Part shown: positions 1-5,071 of the stretch, piece after piece
Position numbering within the stretch: the stretch's first letter is position 1
Layout: each line of letters starts with the position of its first letter
From: an uncultured Eubacteriales bacterium
Lineage (GTDB): Bacteria; Bacillota; Clostridia; Oscillospirales; Butyricicoccaceae
DNA length: 13,480 bases
Reading direction: 5' to 3'
NCBI GenBank assembly: GCA_934630445.1
Contig: CAKTWY010000055.1
Span: 1 to 13,480 of the forward strand
Notes under the pieces: generated by a model
What the model was told of the DNA's origin: nothing
Databases searched by the model: none
Seen by the model: the letters and a program-made list of their open reading frames with translations, nothing else
Position numbers and translations under genes: made by a program

Positions 1-227
1 TCATAAAGCGACACCTGTTCATCCGGAAGGGCAGTGTCCTCGTCCAGCAGGTCGGGAGAGGACAGCTCGATGCGGTACAGCCGTGCTTCCGGCGTGCCTT
101 TTTGAAAGCGGCTCAGGTATGCGCCGCGCTTTACCAGAAACCAGCCTGCGCCCGCCAGATCAGCATATAATTTTTCATTTTCTCCGATGGCATAATCGCC
201 GGGATGCATGACGTATTTTCTGTTCAT
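1..227 (-). CDS. DUF2812 domain protein, N-terminal part (cut by window edge)
   Basis: The minus strand reads MNRKYVMHPGDYAIGENEK and then a stretch with GWFLVKRGAYLSRF, about 75 residues before the window ends. The pattern of a short N-terminal sequence, 'GW.L', and a strand containing 'RY/YRIEL' fits the DUF2812 family, which in Bacillota is commonly encoded directly after a PadR regulator. Its ATG (227-225) overlaps the TGA of the upstream padR gene (226-224) in an ATGA arrangement, so translation is probably coupled. Members often carry C-terminal membrane helices, but that part is outside the window. The biochemical role of the family is not known to me. It is probably controlled by the neighbouring PadR protein. 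Confidence 0.8.
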   Translation of the reverse strand, partial: MNRKYVMHPGDYAIGENEKLYADLAGAGWFLVKRGAYLSRFQKGTPEARLYRIELSSPDLLDEDTALPDEQVSLY

Positions 228-532
228 GCCTGTTCCTCCAATATGCGTCCATCGCGCACCATGTGTTTGAGCCGCTCATATTCCGTGTCGAGCGCATGCT
301 TGCCGGCATCAGTGATCAGATATGTTTTCCTCCGCTCGTCCTGCGCGGCGAGTGCGATCAGCCCCTCTTTCTTCATGCGCGTCAGAACGCCGTAGAGCGT
401 TCCGGGCCCCATTTCGACACGCCCGCCCGACAGTTCCCTGATGCGGCGCATCATGCCGTATCCGTGCCCGGGCTTTAAGAGGGAGAGGAGAATGTAGTAC
501 ATTGCCTCTGTCATGGGCTGGTTTTCGTTCAT
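224..532 (-). CDS. PadR-family transcriptional repressor
   Basis: This encodes a 102-aa winged-helix regulator. The sequence begins MNENQPMTEAMYYILLSLL and contains GHGYGMMRRI, then VEMGPGTLYGVLTRMKKEG (recognition helix) and a wing with ERRKTYLITDAGK, all typical of PadR. The C-terminal helix is short, so this is the small (subfamily 2) type that dimerises through one helix. The start at 532 was chosen because AGGAGGAG lies 7 nt upstream; a longer in-frame reading to 658 would run through the promoter. It overlaps the DUF2812 gene by 4 nt. A perfect 12-bp palindrome sits just downstream of the promoter -10 box, so autorepression is likely. The ligand is unknown. Confidence 0.92.
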   Translation of the reverse strand: MNENQPMTEAMYYILLSLLKPGHGYGMMRRIRELSGGRVEMGPGTLYGVLTRMKKEGLIALAAQDERRKTYLITDAGKHALDTEYERLKHMVRDGRILEEQA

Positions 533-602
533 GCAAATTCTCCTCCTGTTCAAAATGAGCGCTCTGATCGAGCAGGGCTTTGCAGCGGCGTTCTTATTTA
601 TT

Positions 603-628
603 ATGTATTGCGATATATCGCATGACAT
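603..628 (-). promoter_or_regulatory. Putative PadR operator (26-bp inverted repeat)
   Basis: The core GCGATATATCGC (610-621) is a perfect 12-bp palindrome. ATGT (603-606) and ACAT (625-628) sit symmetrically outside it; ATGT/ACAT half-sites are known from PadR-type operators. In total 11 of 13 positions per half match. It lies immediately downstream of the -10 box, over the expected transcription start, where a bound repressor would block initiation. That PadR binds here is inferred. Confidence 0.65.
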
Positions 629-629
629 A

Positions 630-658
630 ATAGTAGCACAACAGGATGGCCAAAGCAA
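630..658 (-). promoter_or_regulatory. Sigma-A promoter of the padR-DUF2812 operon
   Basis: On the minus strand a TTGCTT -35 box (658-653) is followed after 17 nt by a TACTAT -10 box (635-630). TGC directly upstream of the -10 gives an extended -10 (TGN). The start of transcription should fall near 622-624, inside the palindromic operator. Confidence 0.75.
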
Positions 659-751
659 CCCTTATATGACAGATGCTGCTGCGGCCCGAAGGGAGAGGCA
701 GCATGTCCAAAAAGGAAAGTTGTGCAGGTATGCCGGAGACGAAGAAGCGTG

Positions 752-789
752 AAAAAACGCCGGGGCGGAACCCTGGTTCCGACCCGGCG
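752..789 (-). terminator. Intrinsic terminator after the HD-GYP/DUF5317 genes
   Basis: Read on the minus strand, CGCCGGG (789-783) pairs with CCCGGCG (764-758). After one mismatch CGGAACC pairs with GGTTCCG, giving a long GC-rich stem with a tiny loop. It is followed directly by TTTTTT (757-752), the classic form of a Rho-independent terminator. It lies about 55 nt past the stop of the DUF5317 gene and separates that group from the padR operon. Confidence 0.9.
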
Positions 790-844
790 GGAATGTATGG
801 ATCTGATGCACCAAATGCATGCAAAAGCGGTTGCCCGGCAGATG

Positions 845-1447
845 TTATTTCGGCTGTGCGGTGCGCTTGCGTTTAGGCGGCATGCATCTGCGGCCTTTTT
901 TGACTGGGCGCAAAAGATGGAAAATAAGCATCATCGCGCCGGCGCCGATCAAAAGGTCCCCAATGCTGGCAAAGCCGAAAAGATGACCGAAAAGTTCCAA
1001 TTTGAGGACATCACCGAGAAAAGGAAGGCGCGTTGTGTCTGTTGCAAGCGCGTACTGCGCAATTGCAAGCGACTGGAGACGGCTGACGATGTCTGCATAT
1101 TGTTCGCCGGAGAGGAGCGCACGGGAGACCGGCATGCGCCACGCGTTGCACGCAATGACAAGAAAATTCATCACCGTGCCCGCGAGACAGACCGGAGCAA
1201 ACAGCCCGCGCCGGAAGTTGACGGCGAGAAAAACAGTGAGAAGCGCATACTCCAGGATGACGGGCAGGGCATCGAAAAACAAACCGCTGAGCGACAGGGC
1301 AGAAAAAAGAGGGGCGCATACAAGTTCGCACCCGAACGCCGCGATCGGCAGACCAATCAGGCGTACATCCATATGTTCCAGATTTCGAAGCTTCCCGCCG
1401 CAGGCAAATGCGGCGGCCGCGCCGAAAAGGACAAAAAATACCATCAT
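845..1447 (-). CDS. DUF5317 family integral membrane protein
   Basis: This is a 200-aa hydrophobic protein. It has an N-terminal segment with GGKL, about four or five membrane helices (for example MMVFFVLFGAAAAFACGG, and LEYALLTVFLAVNF near residues 66-79) and a central NAWRMPVS that corresponds to the NGG.MPV signature I associate with DUF5317. A last helix, LLIGAGAMMLIFHLL, precedes a very basic tail (KKGRRCMPPKRKRTAQPK). The start lies 4 nt after the HD-GYP stop, with only a weak AAGG upstream, so the gene is probably translated by coupling. DUF5317 proteins occur beside HD-GYP proteins in Clostridia, which suggests a linked but undefined membrane role. Transcription ends at the terminator at 752-789. 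Confidence 0.75.
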   Translation of the reverse strand: MMVFFVLFGAAAAFACGGKLRNLEHMDVRLIGLPIAAFGCELVCAPLFSALSLSGLFFDALPVILEYALLTVFLAVNFRRGLFAPVCLAGTVMNFLVIACNAWRMPVSRALLSGEQYADIVSRLQSLAIAQYALATDTTRLPFLGDVLKLELFGHLFGFASIGDLLIGAGAMMLIFHLLRPVKKGRRCMPPKRKRTAQPK

Positions 1448-1451
1448 CGCC

Positions 1452-2768
1452 TTATGCGTGCAGAGCCTCGGGGTGAAGCGAGGGGAGAATTTTTTCCATC
1501 ACATCGACCACCTCGGGACAGAACTGAGTGCCGGAATTTTCTTTCAGGATGGACATCGCCTTTTCCGCGCTCATACCGCTGCGGTACGGGCGGTCGGAGG
1601 TCATTGCATCGAAGGCGTCAGCCACAGCAATGATGCACGCCGCGAGCGGCAGCTTCCCGGGCCCCGGACCGTCGCTCGGATAGCCGGTTGCATCATAATT
1701 GCAGTGATGATACAGGACCGCAGCGTTGATCGTGTTTGAAAGATGGATTTCATCGATGATCTTGCGGCCGATGACCGGATGACGCTTGATCTCATCAAAT
1801 TCCTCCGGACTCAGGGAAGAGGGCTTGTTGAGCACGTTGTCGTCGATGCCGATTTTGCCGATGTCGTGCAGGAGAGCTGCGATGCGGATCTCTTCAATCG
1901 CGCTATCGCGCAGATGCATGGCGCGCGCGATGGCTTCGGCATAATAGCTGACGCGCTGGGAATGACCTTCGGTATAGCGGTCTTTTGCTTCGATCGCCTT
2001 GGAGAGGCTTGATATCGTGCGCATATATACCTGCTTACTTTCAATATAGAGCTGAAAGGAGTAACGTGCCAGCAGAAGCGGCAGCATGAACAGCAGAATG
2101 AAAAAATAACCGTTGGCCATATGTAAAATCAGCGCCAGGAGAAGGCCGAACGGAATGGTGGATACAATGTTGGGAAGAATCCCGCCCACGGTGGAAACCA
2201 AAAGACTCCAGTACGAGCCGTGCCCGCTCAGGTAAAAATAGAGCAGAAAGATCAGAAGATTGCAGAAAATGGTCGTGACCGCAAAGAGGCTTGACGGCAA
2301 GAGAGAATAGGGGATGGACAGACTTTCACCGGACCCGCCGAGCAGGTCGAGCCAGAGACCGCCGATAAAGATAGAGATAAGAATATTGCCGGTGTTGCAC
2401 AATTCCTTCAGCGGCGCTTTGGCAAGCGTATAGCGCAGGCGTTTCCCATCCGGTTCGCGCTCAAAAATAAAAAACGTGGAAATGGCAAAAAAGATCACCG
2501 CAGCGTCCGCGCCCATCGTCATCGCACAGGCCACTACGGGGATAAACGAGATATCCATGGACTTGTCGGCGGCCAGACGAATGGGCAGAAGCCTGCACAG
2601 GATGGACAGCAAAATCAAAACGCTCGCTTCCCACACGGCGGTCGGATAAAGTCCGGACGACTGAATGTCAAGCACACAGCGCCAGATACAAACCCCCAGC
2701 ACAATGAGCCCGAGAATGGAGACGGTATATAAATAAATATTCTGATATACGGCCTGCTTTTTTTTCAT
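1452..2768 (-). CDS. Membrane-anchored HD-GYP cyclic-di-GMP phosphodiesterase
   Basis: This is a 438-aa protein. Residues about 11-235 form a sensor region with roughly seven or eight membrane helices, similar in layout to the MASE-type sensors of clostridial HD-GYP proteins (AADKSMDISFIP lies between the second and third helices). A cytoplasmic linker (236-262) leads to the HD-GYP domain: H269 in EGHSQRVS, HD301-302 in LLHDIGKIGI, H330 in HPVIG, HH354-355, GYP362-364, and D384 in VADAFDAMTSDRPYR. All main metal ligands appear present, so hydrolysis of cyclic di-GMP is expected from the family. The usual HHE..DG.GYP motif reads HHCNYDATGYP, so the glutamate and the following glycine are changed. 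The start at 2768 is preferred to an upstream in-frame ATG because AAAGGAG lies 5 nt before it. The DUF5317 gene follows after 4 nt. Confidence 0.93.
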   Translation of the reverse strand: MKKKQAVYQNIYLYTVSILGLIVLGVCIWRCVLDIQSSGLYPTAVWEASVLILLSILCRLLPIRLAADKSMDISFIPVVACAMTMGADAAVIFFAISTFFIFEREPDGKRLRYTLAKAPLKELCNTGNILISIFIGGLWLDLLGGSGESLSIPYSLLPSSLFAVTTIFCNLLIFLLYFYLSGHGSYWSLLVSTVGGILPNIVSTIPFGLLLALILHMANGYFFILLFMLPLLLARYSFQLYIESKQVYMRTISSLSKAIEAKDRYTEGHSQRVSYYAEAIARAMHLRDSAIEEIRIAALLHDIGKIGIDDNVLNKPSSLSPEEFDEIKRHPVIGRKIIDEIHLSNTINAAVLYHHCNYDATGYPSDGPGPGKLPLAACIIAVADAFDAMTSDRPYRSGMSAEKAMSILKENSGTQFCPEVVDVMEKILPSLHPEALHA

Positions 2769-2832
2769 AGCTACTCCTTTGGAAATTTGCGCAGCATCGC
2801 GCACCAAAGAATCCGCGCCGAAAGGGCGCAGG

Positions 2833-2858
2833 GGAAAACACAGCCAACCGAAGCCGGC
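2833..2858 (-). terminator. Possible weak terminator or attenuator ahead of the HD-GYP gene
   Basis: On the minus strand GCCGGC-TTCG-GTTGGC (2858-2843) forms a 6-bp stem, with two G-U pairs, capped by a UUCG tetraloop. It is followed by TGTGTTTT. It lies between the 25-aa gene and the HD-GYP start and could end or attenuate transcription there. The stem and T-run are short, so the call is weak. Confidence 0.3.
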
Positions 2859-2884
2859 ATTAATTTACAATAACAGGCCCGGCA
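2857..2884 (+). repeat. Left arm of a 28-bp imperfect inverted repeat
   Basis: It matches the reverse complement of 3081-3108 at 24 of 28 positions. The inner 14 bases (TAACAGGCCCGGCA, 2871-2884) match perfectly. The pair encloses the 25-aa gene and its leader. In minus-strand RNA the two arms would form one long closing stem. Confidence 0.8.
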
Positions 2885-2928
2885 AGGGCGTTTGGTGATG
2901 AAACATGTATCTTACGGGTATGCGTTAA

Positions 2929-3006
2929 TTACTTGATGTAGAAAAACGCGCCGCTGGAAAGCACGAGAGCGCACAGGGAGCTCAGGGCGATCATGATTTT
3001 TTTCAT
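2929..3006 (-). CDS. 25-aa hydrophobic peptide (small membrane protein candidate)
   Basis: The peptide starts MKKIMIALSSLCALVL and ends GAFFYIK: two N-terminal lysines, one hydrophobic helix of about 19 residues, then a short polar end. This is the make-up of a single-pass small membrane peptide. A full AGGAGG sits 9 nt before the ATG, unusually strong for a random reading frame. An in-frame ATG six codons upstream (3024) overlaps that Shine-Dalgarno and has none of its own, so 3006 is the better start. The Shine-Dalgarno can pair with an upstream segment (3061-3048), so translation may be gated. It lies 160 nt upstream of the HD-GYP start on the same strand. I do not recognise a family. A signalling peptide, a type I toxin-like peptide and a structural small protein are all possible. 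Confidence 0.6.
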   Translation of the reverse strand: MKKIMIALSSLCALVLSSGAFFYIK

Positions 3007-3008
3007 GT

Positions 3009-3061
3009 AATATAGCCTCCTCATGGGTACTCTGCCGTCCGCTATTAAGGCAGGCTATATT
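3009..3061 (-). promoter_or_regulatory. Shine-Dalgarno-sequestering hairpin of the 25-aa gene
   Basis: In minus-strand RNA, AATATAGCCT (3061-3052) is perfectly complementary to AGGCTATATT (3018-3009). After a single bulged G (3051), CCT pairs with the remaining AGG (3021-3019), and a further wobble and an A-T pair follow. The roughly 15-bp stem covers the whole AGGAGG and ends 3 nt before the ATG. It would keep the ribosome off until opened. No known riboswitch consensus was recognised in the loop (about 21 nt). Confidence 0.65.
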
Positions 3062-3080
3062 CACGCTTCGCTTATGCCGG

Positions 3081-3108
3081 TGCCGGGCCTGTTAATATCA
3101 ATTACTGC
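3081..3108 (-). repeat. Right arm of the 28-bp imperfect inverted repeat
   Basis: It is the partner of 2857-2884 (24 of 28 matches, 14 contiguous: 3081-3094). It lies between the stop of the 219-aa gene and the SD-hairpin. No clear target-site duplication was seen outside the two arms, so a mobile element is possible but not shown. Confidence 0.8.
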
Positions 3109-3119
3109 GCGTTTAAGGC

Positions 3120-3779
3120 TCAGGCTTCGGAGGATAAAATCTCAATCCTGCGATTGAGCGCTGAGAGTGTTGCGTTCACAATGGCAGTGTCATTGTCCGT
3201 ATGTACAAAAGAACTTCCAAGGAGTTTCAGGTTGTCGCGAAAACTGAAAAGGGATACAAGCGCCGCATTTTGACCGCAGAACAGAATGATCTCGGCGTTA
3301 TCCAGATCAAAAAGATGGTTTCCGCCGGTAAACTGCGCGACGGCATTGAGCGTTGCCTGCGCCACGCCGCGGCAGCGCGACTGGCGCGCGTTCGAGCAGG
3401 CCGCCTCTCCTGTGTATGCACGGTCCCCCTGCTCGAGCGTAACGCTGACACTGGAGCAACATCCCACCGTATTGACGGAAATGCCTGCGTATTTCAAACG
3501 GAAGTTTAACACCGTTGCCATCTGTGGATGAATGAGCGCCACACTGATCACCCTGTAATCGATAGAAGTATTAAAAACGGACATAATCGCCGACTGCACG
3601 TCGCGGATCACGGTTTTCGGACTTTTCTGATTGCTGGCAAGAATATGAATTTCTTCCGCGCAGCCGCGCTCATCCAGCACTACACGGGAGGAATAGACGC
3701 CGTCGATCTTACAGATCAAATCCTGCCAGGCTTTTTCCAAAGGTTTTTCGGTTGTATTTTGATCGATCTGATTCGACAT
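3120..3779 (-). CDS. Conserved-looking hypothetical protein, 219 aa
   Basis: The product is soluble, with no signal peptide or clear membrane helix. Two parts can be seen. The N-terminal part (about 15-90) contains SSRVVLDERGCAEEIHILA and then SPKTVIRDVQSAIMSVF, a beta-strand/helix pattern I have seen in unnamed clostridial proteins. The C-terminal part (about 93-215) contains VSVTLEQGDRAYTGEAACS and ATLNAVAQFTGG, an alternating strand-helix fold with several cysteines (a CC pair near residue 108). I cannot assign a function. The start at 3779 has AGGAGG 10 nt upstream and a near-consensus promoter at 3852-3880. No terminator was found before the small gene downstream, so it may be the first gene of the group that includes the HD-GYP gene. 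Confidence 0.75.
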   Translation of the reverse strand: MSNQIDQNTTEKPLEKAWQDLICKIDGVYSSRVVLDERGCAEEIHILASNQKSPKTVIRDVQSAIMSVFNTSIDYRVISVALIHPQMATVLNFRLKYAGISVNTVGCCSSVSVTLEQGDRAYTGEAACSNARQSRCRGVAQATLNAVAQFTGGNHLFDLDNAEIILFCGQNAALVSLFSFRDNLKLLGSSFVHTDNDTAIVNATLSALNRRIEILSSEA

Positions 3780-3825
3780 AAAAAGAAAACCTCCTAGATT
3801 CGCAGCGCAGCAATAAAATCATACA

Positions 3826-3865
3826 CGGACAAGGATAGCCTGTACTTCTTTATTCTACTTGTCCG
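3826..3865. promoter_or_regulatory. Inverted repeat flanking the -10 box (possible operator)
   Basis: CGGACAAG (3826-3833) and CTTGTCCG (3858-3865) are perfect 8-bp inverted copies, 24 bp apart. They bracket the -10 box and transcription start of the promoter for the 219-aa gene. One copy lies in the -10/-35 spacer and the other about 15 nt into the transcript. This placement suits a repressor binding two half-sites. The regulator is unknown. Confidence 0.5.
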
Positions 3866-3880
3866 CAGGGGGTTTGTCAA
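3852..3880 (-). promoter_or_regulatory. Sigma-A promoter of the 219-aa gene
   Basis: On the minus strand a perfect TTGACA (3880-3875) is followed by a 17-nt spacer and TAGAAT (3857-3852). This is one of the best promoters in the window and gives a leader of roughly 65 nt. Confidence 0.85.
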
Positions 3881-4087
3881 TGCTGCAAGTGTAACGCATT
3901 GTCAGAATTGGCAAAAATATTTGGATTTATATGGAGTTATTGTTAAAAAAGTCTTTATTTATAAGACAAAGTACAACGTGGTAAATTATGTAAAATAATA
4001 AGACAATACCATGCAGTGACAATCTGTACAAGCGGAGCAACTCATACCACGCGGACTGCTGAATACAAGGTTTTATAGAAGATTATA
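3881..4087. other. AT-rich divergent intergenic region, no gene seen
   Basis: About 200 bases between two divergent promoters hold no credible reading frame. They contain TAAGACAA twice (3962-3969 and 3999-4006, 37 bp apart) and one inverted copy, GTCTT (3951-3955), giving a small GTCTT/AAGAC palindrome. These could be regulator sites for the GntR gene downstream, but no known operator consensus was recognised. Confidence 0.4.
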
Positions 4088-4116
4088 TTGACAAAAGGAT
4101 TTTATCATAATATCAT
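4088..4116 (+). promoter_or_regulatory. Sigma-A promoter of the GntR gene
   Basis: A perfect TTGACA (4088-4093) is followed by a 17-nt spacer and TATCAT (4111-4116). Two tandem copies of ATCATAAT (4104-4111, 4112-4119) overlap the -10 region and might be a regulator contact. Transcription should start near 4123, leaving a leader of about 50 nt. Confidence 0.85.
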
Positions 4117-4175
4117 AATGTTATAACAAGTTGGACGAACGATACACAGGAAGAAAAGCGGAACAGGGGAGCGAT

Positions 4176-4907
4176 ATGCATAAGCTAAATGCGGGGCTGC
4201 GGCTGCCGCTGTACTATCAGCTCAAGCAGGATTTACTTACGCGCATCAATACGGAGGAGTTTCCGGATAAAAAATTGCCTGCGGAAGGGCAGTTGTGTGA
4301 GGAATATGGCGTCAGCCGAATGACGGTACGGCAGGCGCTGGCAGAGCTTGAGCGCGACGGATACATTATTAAAATGCGGGGGAAGGGAACGTTTGTCATC
4401 AGGCGGCGCTTCCACTCTGCGTGCGACCGGGTTATCAGCCTGACAAAGCAGCTTGCGCTGGCCGGGTATGAGCCGTCAGTTCGATTGCTCGGCTGCGAAA
4501 AGACGGCACCGCCCGCTGACGCTGTGCGCATGGGGTTCCCGGAGGGAGAAGGACTGTGCTGTCATATTCGGCGCGTGCGGCTGGCAGACAGCGCTCCGAT
4601 TATGATTGAAGACAATTATGTTCCGCTTGCCGAATTTCCGGGGATCGACGAAGTGGATTTCAGCGTATGCCATCTTTATGATGTCATGCATGAGCGCTAT
4701 GGGGTAGACCCGGAAGCGTGGCACAGCTATTACAGCGCTGTGCTTCTCGATGAAGAGGAATGCCGCCATCTTGAGGTGCAGCCGGCGACGCCGGCCCTGC
4801 GGGTGGAGCAGTTCACATATGTTGGCACGCAAATCGTGGAGTATGCCGTCAGCACCGCGCGCACGGATTACTACAGGCCGCATATCTGGGTGGGAACACC
4901 GCGATAG
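4176..4907 (+). CDS. GntR-family regulator, HutC subfamily (UTRA effector domain)
   Basis: This is a 243-aa regulator. Residues about 9-75 form the winged helix-turn-helix: LPLYYQLKQDLLTRI, LPAEGQLCEEYGVSRMTV, RQALAELERDGYI and the wing GKGTFV. Residues about 95-238 form a UTRA domain, with HIRRVRLADSAPIMIEDNYV and VEYAVSTARTDYYR near the end, which in relatives binds phosphorylated sugars or amino sugars. The ATG at 4176 is chosen because AGGGGA precedes it; an earlier in-frame TTG at 4131 would leave almost no leader. It has its own promoter and is followed by a SIS gene on the same strand. NagR/YvoA and FrlR are UTRA regulators of amino-sugar or fructosamine genes, so control of the neighbouring SIS gene by its substrate is a reasonable inference. 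Confidence 0.93.
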   Translation: MHKLNAGLRLPLYYQLKQDLLTRINTEEFPDKKLPAEGQLCEEYGVSRMTVRQALAELERDGYIIKMRGKGTFVIRRRFHSACDRVISLTKQLALAGYEPSVRLLGCEKTAPPADAVRMGFPEGEGLCCHIRRVRLADSAPIMIEDNYVPLAEFPGIDEVDFSVCHLYDVMHERYGVDPEAWHSYYSAVLLDEEECRHLEVQPATPALRVEQFTYVGTQIVEYAVSTARTDYYRPHIWVGTPR

Positions 4908-5046
4908 GCGCGCAGGGAAAATTTAATTTTTGTTGCGGAGCGGTGAAAAGAGCCGCAGGCTGTTTTTACGCGCATGCGCGGCGGTTGCCCGCAAGGGCGA
5001 GACGCGCGCGGGTAAAATTGAATTTTTGTTGCGGAGCAACAAAAAA
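4908..5046 (+). repeat. Structured intergenic segment with a 24-bp direct repeat
   Basis: Positions 4918-4941 and 5014-5037 are the same 24-base sequence with one difference; the shared 3' part is TTTTTGTTGCGGAGC, and weaker similarity continues upstream. The second copy becomes a perfect 10-bp hairpin with a GGA loop (TTTTTGTTGC 5023-5032 with GCAACAAAAA 5036-5045). Between the copies are the 12-bp palindrome CGCGCATGCGCG (4969-4980) and a GCCC-GCAA-GGGC tetraloop hairpin (4987-4998). It resembles a small repetitive intergenic element and may partly terminate or process the message between the GntR and SIS genes. No T-run follows the hairpin. Confidence 0.7.
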
Positions 5047-5071
5047 TATGAACTGTGAAGGAGACAAGGAC

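Noticed and set aside
673..704. Hairpin (ATGCTGC with GCAGCAT) between the DUF5317 terminator and the padR promoter
   Set aside because: It is a short stem with a long loop and no T-run or gene association, so it is not strong enough to call a regulatory element.
722..1633. Long plus-strand open frame (about 300 codons) opposite the DUF5317 and HD-GYP genes
   Set aside because: It lies antisense to two well-supported genes, is rich in Arg/Lys with no recognisable domain, and lacks a ribosome binding site. It is an effect of high GC on the opposite strand.
2929..3061. Complete type I toxin-antitoxin module
   Set aside because: The peptide and the hidden ribosome binding site fit, but no convincing antisense promoter was found on the plus strand, so only the hypothesis is kept.
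2769..3108. Cyclic-di-GMP riboswitch upstream of the HD-GYP gene
   Set aside because: I looked for the GEMM-I and class II conserved segments in the minus strand and did not find them. A GCGCACAGGG string at about 2968-2978 is on the wrong strand and inside the small gene.
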